A stretch of 64,000 nucleotides of DNA. Source: a virus. Location of the stretch: positions 1 to 64,000 of the IMG/VR virus record IMGVR_UViG_3300036781_000418; one strand, written 5' to 3'. The translations under genes were made by a program, and so were the position numbers. This document shows, one piece after another, positions 15,936 to 23,652 of the stretch. Under the pieces are notes generated by a model, which did not search any database, was not told where the DNA came from, and worked only from the letters and a program-made list of their open reading frames with translations. The number at the start of each line of letters is the position of its first letter. The first letter of the stretch is position 1.

Positions 15936-18851
15936 ATGTCATACAACCTCTTCTGGCGCTCGCCAGGCGTGCACACCTACGGCACGAAGAACACGATCAC
16001 CGTCCCAGTTGGACAGGTCGTCTCTGACCAAGCCTCCCTCCGTTTCACGGGTAAGGGCGCTGCAAACACCGGTAAGATTCAGCAGGAAAACTTGATGCGG
16101 CTCCTCGAGAGCTTCGCTGGTCCAACCCCGCCTGACTACCCAACCGTCGGCCAGTTCTGGTACGACACGACCTTCTCACAGCTTAAGATCTGCGTTGCCG
16201 CCGCGCCGCTCCCAGTCGAATGGCGTGAGATTCGCTCGAGCATCTCGATCACCGACGTCGGTGAACCACCACCAGACGGCGCCGTGCTGGGTGACAGCTG
16301 GTTCCAGCGTACCGGCTCGATGTCAGGTTTCCTGTACATCTACACTGGCCTTGGACGCTACCCTGAAGTCAACGGCGTGATCGGTGGTTGGGACCAAGTA
16401 TGGCCCGAGTCCGACCGCGCCGCTGCCCGTGAAGAGTACGAGATCATGTTCGGTCTCATCGACCAGTTCATCGGCCCAACGAGCTCACGCGGTTCTGGTG
16501 CCACCAACCGTGCGATCCGCAACTTCGCCCCGCTCGGCGACCTTGACTCCTCGATGCGCAACGCATGGCGCGCCCACACGCCGCTCGACGGCAACGTGCT
16601 CGCCTTCCAACCAGCCGACCCGAACTACCCACAGCAGGCCTTCGCCTCCAAGAAGTACGTGATCACGGTCAACACCCTTGGCCTGCAGTCCGTCGCGGCT
16701 GGCAACGCCTACGTCTCCGGTTTTAGCCCAACCACTGGCGCGCCAGCCGACGTTGACGGCAAGATCTGGGTGAACGGTGTACTGACAACCCTGCCACGCG
16801 CCTCCCTCTGGTACCATCAGATCGTCTCCGACGCGTGGATCATGTGGGACACCACCTCCACGCTCACCTCGTCCTCTGGCCCAGCCAAGTACTTCGTCGT
16901 GCAGAAGGTCGGAAACCAGTGGCAGTACGACACCGACCTCGTGACGATCACGCCGTCCGCTGGCTGGCAGAACTTCACCCCAGTCGCGGGCATGTACCTG
17001 ATCGGCTTGATCACCACCACGCTGAACGGCTCGACCTCAAACGATCCGAACACGTCGTACATCCAGCCTTGGGACAACACCGTTGAGATCATCCAGCCTG
17101 ACAACGACCTGTTGAAGGTTGAACCGAACTCGACCGACTGGGACGCGCTCCTGGCCGCTGGTCGCTACGCGTTGAACCGTCTTGACGTGCCTTCAGCCGC
17201 GTTGGCTGACTTCCGCCAGACGCCGTTCGTCACCGATGGTCGCCAACCAGACCCATCGTTGCTCGCGCTCGCGTCGACCGACGTTCGCTATCCACCAGCC
17301 GCCCGTCGTGCTTCACGTCGCTTCGGCTCGGTCACGCTGGCCCGTTACTTCAACGAAGCGAACAACGTGATCTCGCTGGCGATGCCGAATCGTTACGTCC
17401 TCAAGGGCCTGCTTGGTACCTCCGGTGTTAGCGCCGCCTTCAACTCCAACGTGACGGTCGACACGCAAGCCACGTTCTCCGCGGACGCTGGCGCGTCTGG
17501 TGGCTCGTTTGGTACGTCCGCAAAGCCGTTGACCGTGGGAATCCACTTCAACTCACGTGACGAGTACGAGCGCTTCTTCTTCAGCGGTCAAGCTATCGAG
17601 GTTCGCATGGCCCACACGCCAAGCACGAACACCGCGGCTGACTTGAACTTGAAGACGATCACGGACACGCAAGGCCGCATTCGCATCACAGCCAACCGCA
17701 CGTACGTCATGACCCCAGCCGCGACTCCAGCGCTGAGTGGCACGACGGGTACGAACGGTGGTGTGAACATCGTCAACACCCCAACCTTGATGACGAACCT
17801 TGCCTCTGGCGGTGCTACCATCTCACTGAACGCGCAGGCTGACTCCACCCACTTCAGCCTCACGCTGTCGGTGGCGGCTGGTGGCGCAACCTCCGGTACC
17901 TTCGCCATCACGATCGCGACGATCAACGACAACGAACTCTGGGCCGGTGGCCGTGTGTACCCATCGGTCCTGCCGTTCGTGGTTGGCACCGACGCCGTCC
18001 TTGGTGTCTACACCAACACAACGCCTGGTGTCCCACTCGCAATCGTGGCGGCCCCACAGAACGTGTCCGCCAACATCAACCAACCAGCCTTGTTCTCGGT
18101 CGTGGCGAAAGCTACGCCTGGTCCAATCTCGTACCAGTGGAACCGCAACGGAGTCCCAATCTCCGGCGCTACTAGCTCCACGTACGTCCGCACCGCGATT
18201 ATCTCCGACTCTGGCTCGTCCTACAGCTGCGCGGTGACCGCGAACGCGACGACGATCACGTCCTCGGCTGGTACGCTGACGGTGAGCTCCACCACGGCGC
18301 CAACGATTACGGTTGCCGGCTTCACGGCGCTGGCTGGTACGTCGATGCTCGTCATCGGCACGTTCACCGGCGATGGCGTCACGCTGTCGGCGAAGCGCAA
18401 CGGTGCGTCGGTTACGATCAACCAGCTGGGTTCACCGCTCTACACGATCGGCTCGAACATCTTCGTGAACGTTGACTTCACCCTGTTGTCGAACAACAGT
18501 GACATCTACTCGATCACGGCGACGAACACCGGTGGTTCAGCGAACGGCAGTGGTACGGTGGTGATCAACTCACGCACCTTCACCTTGGCCGCGAACAACG
18601 CCACGATCGCCAGCGCGACACCCGCCTCCCTGCGGATCGCCAGTGAGCTCAGCAGCGACGCGCCGATCGCGACCACCGCGATCTCAGCCGGTGTGCTGCC
18701 ACCTGGCTTGTCGTTGGACGGTACCCTTGGGTTCGTTTCTGGGACTCCAACGTCCCCTGGAACCTACACCTTCACCGCCCACTTCACCCCAGCGGCGAAC
18801 TACACCTCGATCGTCGAGACCTTCGTGAACGTCACCCTGACGGTGACCTAA
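15936..18851 (+). CDS. Large structural protein with Ig-like domains
   Basis: 971 residues. The N-terminus ('NLMRLLESFAGPTPPDYPTVGQFWYDTTFSQLKI') is a module found in T4-like virion proteins. Two Ig-like domains follow at about 700-790 (with 'ISYQWNRNGVPISGATSSTY' and 'YSCAVTAN') and 790-870, and the C-terminal 95 residues form a putative cadherin/He_PIG-like domain ('LPPGLSLDGTLGFVSGTPTSPGTY'). Ig-like domains on phage particles usually bind surface carbohydrates. Start supported by AAAGGA 7 bases upstream. Probable tail or fibre-network component. Confidence 0.8.
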   Translation: MSYNLFWRSPGVHTYGTKNTITVPVGQVVSDQASLRFTGKGAANTGKIQQENLMRLLESFAGPTPPDYPTVGQFWYDTTFSQLKICVAAAPLPVEWREIRSSISITDVGEPPPDGAVLGDSWFQRTGSMSGFLYIYTGLGRYPEVNGVIGGWDQVWPESDRAAAREEYEIMFGLIDQFIGPTSSRGSGATNRAIRNFAPLGDLDSSMRNAWRAHTPLDGNVLAFQPADPNYPQQAFASKKYVITVNTLGLQSVAAGNAYVSGFSPTTGAPADVDGKIWVNGVLTTLPRASLWYHQIVSDAWIMWDTTSTLTSSSGPAKYFVVQKVGNQWQYDTDLVTITPSAGWQNFTPVAGMYLIGLITTTLNGSTSNDPNTSYIQPWDNTVEIIQPDNDLLKVEPNSTDWDALLAAGRYALNRLDVPSAALADFRQTPFVTDGRQPDPSLLALASTDVRYPPAARRASRRFGSVTLARYFNEANNVISLAMPNRYVLKGLLGTSGVSAAFNSNVTVDTQATFSADAGASGGSFGTSAKPLTVGIHFNSRDEYERFFFSGQAIEVRMAHTPSTNTAADLNLKTITDTQGRIRITANRTYVMTPAATPALSGTTGTNGGVNIVNTPTLMTNLASGGATISLNAQADSTHFSLTLSVAAGGATSGTFAITIATINDNELWAGGRVYPSVLPFVVGTDAVLGVYTNTTPGVPLAIVAAPQNVSANINQPALFSVVAKATPGPISYQWNRNGVPISGATSSTYVRTAIISDSGSSYSCAVTANATTITSSAGTLTVSSTTAPTITVAGFTALAGTSMLVIGTFTGDGVTLSAKRNGASVTINQLGSPLYTIGSNIFVNVDFTLLSNNSDIYSITATNTGGSANGSGTVVINSRTFTLAANNATIASATPASLRIASELSSDAPIATTAISAGVLPPGLSLDGTLGFVSGTPTSPGTYTFTAHFTPAANYTSIVETFVNVTLTVT

Positions 18852-18896
18852 ATCGAGTTGGGTCTCAACCTTCAACGAGGTTGCAGTTGAGCGAGC

Positions 18897-18932
18897 AGCT
18901 CGTTACAATTGACTTAACAGTTGTAACGAGCT
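18897..18932. repeat. 12-bp perfect inverted repeat at an early promoter
   Basis: AGCTCGTTACAA (18897-18908) and TTGTAACGAGCT (18921-18932), 12-base spacer, then CTTCTTTT. It includes a GTTACAAT -10-like box at 18902-18909. Could be an operator, a terminator for the upstream gene, or both. Confidence 0.7.
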
Positions 18933-18952
18933 CTTCTTTTCTAAATTTCAAT

Positions 18953-19249
18953 ATGCAGCCAATCATCCTTCAAGGTCAAGTCTACCTCCACGAAACTCTG
19001 AACGAGTACGTCGTCGTCAAGTCCTGTCTCAAGGGCCTGGTGACCTACGCGGGTCATGGTCTCGGCGGTATGATGGACTACGAGCGCTTCATGGAGATCT
19101 ACGGTCCCGTAAACCCAGACGACCTGACGCCAGTCGAAGCTGCACAGCTGTGCATCCACCTGCCTGAGACGGTCAAGCTGTCTACTGGCTGGGTGGCGAC
19201 GCTGGAAGACGGTCTCGAGTTCGAACTTGATGACGATTGTGACAGCTAA
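18953..19249 (+). CDS. Hypothetical protein
   Basis: 98 residues from the ATG at 18953. A longer frame from TTG 18881 would run through the 12-bp inverted repeat and is unlikely. The protein is mixed alpha/beta with an acidic C-terminus ('LEFELDDDCDS') and no recognised motif. Its stop overlaps the late promoter box for the next gene. Confidence 0.65.
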   Translation: MQPIILQGQVYLHETLNEYVVVKSCLKGLVTYAGHGLGGMMDYERFMEIYGPVNPDDLTPVEAAQLCIHLPETVKLSTGWVATLEDGLEFELDDDCDS

Positions 19250-19267
19250 ATAGCTCCATACAAGGAG
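19246..19267 (+). promoter_or_regulatory. Late promoter box with short ribosome-site dyad
   Basis: CTAAATA at 19246-19252. CTCC (19254-19257) can pair with the GGAG ribosome site (19264-19267) of the gene at 19276; RNA starting at the late box would begin just past CTCC. Only 4 bp, so weak alone. Confidence 0.55.
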
Positions 19268-19275
19268 ATCACATA

Positions 19276-19761
19276 ATGTACATCTTGAGTGACCCAATCT
19301 CCGAGAAGTTCTCGGAGAAGGATCGTAAGGCGCTAGTCGACGGCCTTGAGCACATGAACACGCTGTCGAACCCTTCAATTCGAATTGAAGGCATCGAGCG
19401 GATCGATGACGTGTCCAACTTGTCCGTCATCAACACGGTCCTGCGTGTGGCCAACACCCTCCACAGCGTGGTGGGTTCGTCGAACGACGAGATTCGCAAG
19501 CTCGAGCAGAAGCTGCTTGACACGCTTGAGGAGACCATCTCCTTGAACCTGCAGGTGCGTGACCTCACGGACGACCTGCGCTTCATGAAGCAGGACCCAA
19601 ACATCAACTCGGACGCGCTCAACGCCGTGATCAACGTGGCGTTGGCCTACGGTACTGAGGGCACCACCGACGGCGACGATGACACGGTCATCATCTTCTC
19701 CAAGGCGAGCCTGAAGGCGGCGGTCTCGGACGCGATCTTCTCGTACAACAACTACGAGTAA
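19276..19761 (+). CDS. Coiled-coil protein, unknown function
   Basis: 161 residues. Residues about 55-110 are a likely coiled coil ('NDEIRKLEQKLLDTLEETI'), flanked by an N-terminal 'MYILSDPISEKF' and a C-terminal helix. AAGGAG precedes the start and a late box lies 23 bases upstream. No family recognised; late expression suggests a virion or assembly protein. Confidence 0.7.
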   Translation: MYILSDPISEKFSEKDRKALVDGLEHMNTLSNPSIRIEGIERIDDVSNLSVINTVLRVANTLHSVVGSSNDEIRKLEQKLLDTLEETISLNLQVRDLTDDLRFMKQDPNINSDALNAVINVALAYGTEGTTDGDDDTVIIFSKASLKAAVSDAIFSYNNYE

Positions 19762-19773
19762 GGCCTGGAGGCC

Positions 19774-19806
19774 GTTACAATTCTCTTGGACGGTTACAAT
19801 TCTCTT
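19774..19806 (+). repeat. Tandem GTTACAATTCTCTT repeat
   Basis: Two identical 14-base units at 19774-19787 and 19793-19806, 19 bases apart, upstream of the AAA+ gene. Each holds a TACAAT box. They may be tandem promoters or a binding site; GTTACA also occurs at 18902, 22929 and 38099. Confidence 0.6.
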
Positions 19807-19829
19807 CAACCTTTTTCTCGAGAATGAGC

Positions 19830-19862
19830 TAGAATTCACTCATGCCAACCAAACCATGAGTG
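19830..19862 (+). promoter_or_regulatory. Early promoter with start-site dyad
   Basis: TAGAAT at 19830-19835, then CACTCATG (19837-19844) and its perfect inverse CATGAGTG (19855-19862). The dyad covers the expected start of transcription and its right arm carries the only ribosome-site-like bases before ATG 19869. Confidence 0.6.
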
Positions 19863-19868
19863 AACATC

Positions 19869-20984
19869 ATGCCGAAAGTTTCGAAGAAGCCAGCCGCTCC
19901 CGCAGTCGAAGAAGTTGAGGTTACCGCCGCTCCGAACGTCCTGACGCCGCCCTTGGCCGACGACGAAGCCGCCGTGATCTGGAACGAAGGTGCGCAGCGC
20001 TTTCAAGCTGTGACGAGTCGCGGTGCTATCGTGGCTGAAGGCCGCGAGAAGCAGTACATCTGGGCCGTGATCCCCGCCACGAGCAAGAAGGCCCAGCGCC
20101 TCGGCATCACGAAGCTTCGTGACTGCACCGGCATGACGGCTGACGGCACACAGATCAACCCCCTCTTGAACGCCTCGCCGATCACGATGGCCGCTGGTCA
20201 AGTCGTCGGCTACCGCATCGAAGATGAGTTCGCGATCAACGAGCGCTTCGAGATCCTCACCGACTACGTCGACATGGTCGCTCGCAAGAAGCAAGTCGGC
20301 TGCGTCGTTACGGGTTCCGGTGGTCTTGGTAAGACCCACACGGTCCTCGCCACCCTCCGCCACGCTGGTGTGAAGGACGTCACCGACGTCGAACTCGAAA
20401 AGCGGATCGCGATGGAGAACGCCTTCATCGTCGTCAAGGGTTACTCCACGCCCAAGGCGTTGTACCGCACCCTCTTCGAGAACAAGAACAAGATCGTGGT
20501 CTTCGACGACTGCGACTCCATCCTCCGCGACCCCACCGCGATCAACGTGCTCAAGGCCGCCTTGGACTCCTACGAAGTGCGCCGGGTCTCGTGGAACACC
20601 GAAGGCTTCGGCTCCGCCGACGACCTCCCCTCGACCTTCGTCTTTGAAGGTGGTGTGATCTTCATCACCAACTACGCGATCACCAAGGTGCCGCAGCCCA
20701 TCCGCTCGCGCGCTCCCTGCGCCGACGTGACGATGACCCACGACGAGGTGATCGAACGGATGCGCACCATCGTGGCGTCGGAGGAGTTCCTCCCCGAGTT
20801 CCCGATGGACCTCAAGCTCGAGGCCCTCGAGTTCGTCGCCGGGCACGCTCACCACCCCTTGGTCAAGGTGCTCAACCTCCGCTCGCTCATCAACACCACC
20901 CGCACCGCCGCCGCGAAGCCCGATTCCTGGAAGCGTGTCGCGCTGTACGACCTCGCCAGCAACTCGGTTGGCTACACGCAGTAA
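19869..20984 (+). CDS. AAA+ family ATPase
   Basis: 371 residues from ATG 19869 (a GTG at 19860 is inside the dyad). About 130 N-terminal residues of unknown type precede a P-loop ATPase core: Walker A GSGGLGKT near residue 148, Walker B VVFDDCD near 212, a sensor-1-like 'FITNYAI' and an arginine-finger-like 'IRSRA'. Such stand-alone AAA+ proteins occur in many large phages and their role is not settled; loading or remodelling of replication or transcription complexes is possible. Frequent CCC proline codons set it apart from the fibre genes. Early promoter directly upstream. Confidence 0.8.
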   Translation: MPKVSKKPAAPAVEEVEVTAAPNVLTPPLADDEAAVIWNEGAQRFQAVTSRGAIVAEGREKQYIWAVIPATSKKAQRLGITKLRDCTGMTADGTQINPLLNASPITMAAGQVVGYRIEDEFAINERFEILTDYVDMVARKKQVGCVVTGSGGLGKTHTVLATLRHAGVKDVTDVELEKRIAMENAFIVVKGYSTPKALYRTLFENKNKIVVFDDCDSILRDPTAINVLKAALDSYEVRRVSWNTEGFGSADDLPSTFVFEGGVIFITNYAITKVPQPIRSRAPCADVTMTHDEVIERMRTIVASEEFLPEFPMDLKLEALEFVAGHAHHPLVKVLNLRSLINTTRTAAAKPDSWKRVALYDLASNSVGYTQ

Positions 20985-20993
20985 GCACCATAC

Positions 20994-21016
20994 GGCGACA
21001 CGAGAGGTCGCCGGTT
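20994..21016 (+). repeat. GGCGACACGAGAGG repeat, single copy
   Basis: GGCGAC, 7-base loop ACGAGAG, GTCGCC, then GGTT. It matches 10676-10698 and is close to 38000-38020, including the preceding TAAGCACC. It lies between two co-directional genes. Confidence 0.7.
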
Positions 21017-21038
21017 CCCTCAACTTAGGAGCCTCAAC

Positions 21039-21575
21039 ATGCTATTCATCGGTTCACCTGACCACCCTGGCAAGGTCCTGGGACGAGTCAAACTTGGCAT
21101 CTTCGAGTTCATCTACCCGAGCATGATCATGGCGGGTCTCCACCGCGAGGTCTACCAGTGCCCGCAAAGTCTCGACGAGGCGTTCGTCGAAATGGAGTAC
21201 CTGAAACTCAAGCTGCAGAACCCCTTCAAGCAGCTCCACATCCTCCGCTACGGCATCGTCGGTGAGCCCATCACCGAGAGCCTGGTGGGTGCGTGGACGC
21301 ACTTGACCGAGGACCAGTTCGCCGCGAAGCTCCTCGGTGGAGAGGACATGGACTACAACCCCGTCACGCGTGAGGCCGCTCGGCGCCGTCTGAAAGAAGA
21401 GCAGGACGCCGAGCTGCGCCTGTACCCCGTCGCCGTCGCGGCACGGCTCACACCCCCAGTTCCCGAACCGAAGCCTGAAGTTGGAGTCTTCGGCGAGAAG
21501 CTGCCGTTCTGGCAGGAAGTTGGCTTGGCCATCGGCGCCATCATCGGCCTGAAGGCCATTACCAGGAAAGACTGA
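21039..21575 (+). CDS. Hypothetical protein with hydrophobic C-terminus
   Basis: 178 residues. The middle is helical and charged, with a Pro-rich stretch near residues 138-150 and a hydrophobic segment near 158-172 followed by basic residues, so weak membrane association is possible. TAGGAG precedes the start. CCC codons are common, as in its early neighbours. Family not recognised. Confidence 0.65.
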   Translation: MLFIGSPDHPGKVLGRVKLGIFEFIYPSMIMAGLHREVYQCPQSLDEAFVEMEYLKLKLQNPFKQLHILRYGIVGEPITESLVGAWTHLTEDQFAAKLLGGEDMDYNPVTREAARRRLKEEQDAELRLYPVAVAARLTPPVPEPKPEVGVFGEKLPFWQEVGLAIGAIIGLKAITRKD

Positions 21576-21587
21576 AAGGAGCACACC

Positions 21588-21962
21588 GTGCAATATCAAC
21601 TCATGGGAAGTTCAAGTTACTTCGTTGGCGATCCCACCAACGTCATGACGGGTGAGGCGGTGACGCACCTCCTGCGGGCCGCGAAAGCGAGCCTCGTCGA
21701 GTACCAAGACGGCGTCATCCCCGTCGGCGGGCTGAACCTCTGGCTGGTTCGACTGCCCGAACACGACACGGCCTTCGAAGACCAGAACGGTGTGGGCTAC
21801 TCCACCGACTCCGGCCTCTTCGCCGTCGTGCCGATGGAGATGATCGACGAGCCGTCGGGCGAGGAGTTCGGCACGATGCTGCAGTCCCGCGTCATCAACA
21901 TCTCGTACATGAACGGAAACCTGCTGGTGAACGACATCAGCATCGTGTTCAAGGACTCCTGA
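21588..21962 (+). CDS. YFxGDP-motif protein 1
   Basis: 124 residues from a GTG behind AAAGGAG. 'SSYFVGDP' at residues 9-16 and 'YSTDSGLFAVVPMEMI' near 65-80 fit a small-protein family common in phages and bacteria (N-terminal 'YFIGDP', later 'DSG..G.VP..L'), recalled from general knowledge; its function is unknown. It is paralogous to the next gene, with identical spacing to the motif. Confidence 0.65.
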   Translation: MQYQLMGSSSYFVGDPTNVMTGEAVTHLLRAAKASLVEYQDGVIPVGGLNLWLVRLPEHDTAFEDQNGVGYSTDSGLFAVVPMEMIDEPSGEEFGTMLQSRVINISYMNGNLLVNDISIVFKDS

Positions 21963-21997
21963 TCCCAAGATTGAGTTCACACGGCTGGCAGGCTGTC

Positions 21998-22030
21998 TAG
22001 AATAGGGAGCAAGTTAACTACTTGCTCCCT
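21998..22030 (+). promoter_or_regulatory. Early promoter followed by 11-bp hairpin
   Basis: TAGAAT at 21998-22003 is followed at once by AGGGAGCAAGT (22004-22014), loop TAACT, ACTTGCTCCCT (22020-22030). The start codon at 22034 is 3 bases beyond. The hairpin would form the 5' end of the RNA, or the dyad could be an operator. Confidence 0.65.
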
Positions 22031-22033
22031 TTC

Positions 22034-22459
22034 ATGCGCTCCACCATGCTCCCACCGGACACCTACTTCATCGGTGATCCAATCTTCGCGCTCTCCAACG
22101 AGCACCTCACGGAACTCTCCAGTCAGCTTGGTCGTCGGTCGTCGGCCGAGTTTGAGATCGATGGCCACCAAGGCTGGTGTGCCGTCACGCCGACCGAGGA
22201 GATGACCGCCACCTCCACAGGCGTCCTCTATGAGATCCAGTCGGGACGACTGGCCGTGATCCCGTCCGCCCTCGTCAAGGAAGACGACGAGCTCGAAGTC
22301 GAGCTTGACGACGTTGGCGACATCAAGATGTACAAGCGTGTCTTCACGTGCGAGGAGACGCCCACCACGTTGATGGTTGGCCGCACATCCATCTCGCTCG
22401 AGGCGACGGGCGACGATGACGAGCTCGACGAAGAGCTCGATTATGTCGACTTCGACTAA
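22034..22459 (+). CDS. YFxGDP-motif protein 2
   Basis: 141 residues from ATG 22034; this start puts 'TYFIGDP' at the same distance from the N-terminus as in the upstream paralogue. 'YEIQSGRLAVIPSALV' aligns with that paralogue's 'DSG' segment. It has a longer acidic tail ('DDDELDEELDYVDFD'). No Shine-Dalgarno site is visible because an 11-bp hairpin lies directly upstream. Function unknown. Confidence 0.65.
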   Translation: MRSTMLPPDTYFIGDPIFALSNEHLTELSSQLGRRSSAEFEIDGHQGWCAVTPTEEMTATSTGVLYEIQSGRLAVIPSALVKEDDELEVELDDVGDIKMYKRVFTCEETPTTLMVGRTSISLEATGDDDELDEELDYVDFD

Positions 22460-22472
22460 ATACGAAAAGTCG
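22453..22472 (+). promoter_or_regulatory. Late promoter box with 5-bp dyad
   Basis: CTAAATA at 22456-22462, overlapping the previous stop; CGACT (22453-22457) is inverse-complementary to AGTCG (22468-22472). The gene starts at 22487. Confidence 0.6.
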
Positions 22473-22486
22473 TTAAGAGAGTCCAC

Positions 22487-22924
22487 ATGTCCTCACTCGA
22501 ACAGCAGTACCGTACGACCCTCCATGAGGTGGACGACGCCTTGGGTATTCTAGTGAGGAATCAAAACGCGCTGCTCGACGCGGTGGACCTCTATCAAGCT
22601 CGCATCGGAACCCGCTGCAGCTCCGAGCGGTTCGTGACACGCGAGCTGATCCGTACGATCAACATCATCGCGTCCCTCCCACATCAGCTCGCTGGTCAGG
22701 TCTACGAGTGGAAGCTTGGCATGATCCCCACCATCTCCTCAACGGGCTTCAAGCAGACCGTGTTGGATGAACTCCTAATCAACTTTTCGATCGTTGACGG
22801 GTTCATGAAGCGGGAGAAGGTGCCGATGCCGGAATTCAGCCTGGTCGCCGTTCAGCACGCCTTTACCGTGATCGTGAAGGCGAACGCCCTGTTCGGTAAG
22901 TTTGCCGGAGAACCGATCCCGTAA
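22487..22924 (+). CDS. Hypothetical helical protein
   Basis: 145 residues, almost entirely alpha-helical in pattern, with no transmembrane stretch and no known motif. It lies 25 bases behind a late promoter box with a modest AGAGAG ribosome site. Role unknown. Confidence 0.65.
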   Translation: MSSLEQQYRTTLHEVDDALGILVRNQNALLDAVDLYQARIGTRCSSERFVTRELIRTINIIASLPHQLAGQVYEWKLGMIPTISSTGFKQTVLDELLINFSIVDGFMKREKVPMPEFSLVAVQHAFTVIVKANALFGKFAGEPIP

Positions 22925-22965
22925 CTGTCGTTACACTTTAGTTTACCTGGAAAATCCGGTTTGGC

Positions 22966-22997
22966 TATAATGCACCTACGCCAACCAACCTGAGGTG
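22966..22997 (+). promoter_or_regulatory. Early promoter with start-site dyad
   Basis: TATAAT at 22966-22971, then CACCT (22973-22977) and AGGTG (22993-22997). GAGGTG is the ribosome site of the gene at 23004, so the right arm would be masked in a hairpin. The loop holds GCCAACCAA, also present in the dyad at 19837-19862. Confidence 0.65.
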
Positions 22998-23003
22998 AAC
23001 ACC

Positions 23004-23093
23004 ATGTTCGAAGTTCTGAAAGCCGGATATGAAGTCGCCAAGCTCGACGTCAAGCTGGCCATCAACGCCCTGCAAATCTTCTGGTACTCCTGA
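23004..23093 (+). CDS. 29-residue peptide
   Basis: Short frame with a good GAGGTG site and early promoter: 'MFEVLKAGYEVAKLDVKLAI' then 9 more residues. It ends two bases before the next ATG, so it is probably translated together with the next gene. It may be an amphipathic helix. Too short to assign. Confidence 0.55.
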   Translation: MFEVLKAGYEVAKLDVKLAINALQIFWYS

Positions 23094-23095
23094 TC

Positions 23096-23329
23096 ATGGC
23101 TACCAACACCATGAACTTCCAGCAGATCCTGCGTGCTGAAGGCGCCGGTCTGGTGCTGACCAATGCCACACCGGAAGTCGTCGAGTCGCTCAAGCCTCAC
23201 CTGGAAGCTTCGGCTGAACCAAAGGCCATGGAGTTGTACGAGAAGCTGAAGGCGAACGCCGAGGCAAGTCGCGCTCTCAGTGCACTGATCATCGAGCTGG
23301 CTGCAAAGTACGACGCCAAACTGTACTGA
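23096..23329 (+). CDS. Small hypothetical protein
   Basis: 77 residues, helical, Ala/Glu/Lys-rich, second in a three-gene early operon of very small genes (23004-23508) with two-base spacings. No known domain. Confidence 0.6.
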   Translation: MATNTMNFQQILRAEGAGLVLTNATPEVVESLKPHLEASAEPKAMELYEKLKANAEASRALSALIIELAAKYDAKLY

Positions 23330-23331
23330 TC

Positions 23332-23508
23332 ATGCACATACGAGTAAAGTTCGTCCTGCACATGATCATCAACTTGATCAAGGTGAACATGGAGTTCAAG
23401 GACGACGATGAAGCGATTCAGGTCGCCAAGGCCCTACGCGAAGCCGGATTTCCGGTGAAGCTGATGCGGGTTACCGAGGACGTGAAGAGCGAAGACGTCA
23501 AGTTCTAA
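23332..23508 (+). CDS. Small hypothetical protein
   Basis: 58 residues starting 'MHIRVKFVLHMIINLIKVNM', with a basic N-terminus and short hydrophobic stretch, then a charged alpha/beta part ('DDEAIQVAKALREAGFPVKL') of ferredoxin-like pattern. It follows the previous stop by two bases and precedes a terminator, which supports it as the last gene of the operon. Confidence 0.6.
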   Translation: MHIRVKFVLHMIINLIKVNMEFKDDDEAIQVAKALREAGFPVKLMRVTEDVKSEDVKF

Positions 23509-23523
23509 AATCCGAACGAAAGC

Positions 23524-23552
23524 ATTCGAGGACCGCAAGGTCCTCGAATCGT
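23524..23552 (+). terminator. Terminator of small early operon
   Basis: ATTCGAGGACC, loop GCAA, GGTCCTCGAAT (23524-23549), then CGTTT. Confidence 0.8.
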
Positions 23553-23598
23553 TTGCGGCGACGATAGGCGACGCCGGTTGAACCTGAGCTTGCATACC

Positions 23599-23622
23599 AA
23601 AAGAGGGACCGCAAGGTCCCTC
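23599..23622 (-). terminator. Terminator for minus-strand gene
   Basis: GAGGGACC, loop GCAA, GGTCCCTC (23603-23622). AAAA just before it on the plus strand gives the T-run on the minus strand, so it ends transcription of the gene at 23653-24690. Confidence 0.75.
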
Positions 23623-23652
23623 AGTCGCATCCGGTGGCCCGGTCAGGCGTGC

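Noticed and set aside
19836-21023. Long minus-strand open frame of 395 codons opposite the AAA+ ATPase.
   Set aside because: It mirrors the high-GC third positions of the plus-strand gene, has no start site or promoter, and reads as low-complexity Val/Asp/Gly/Arg.
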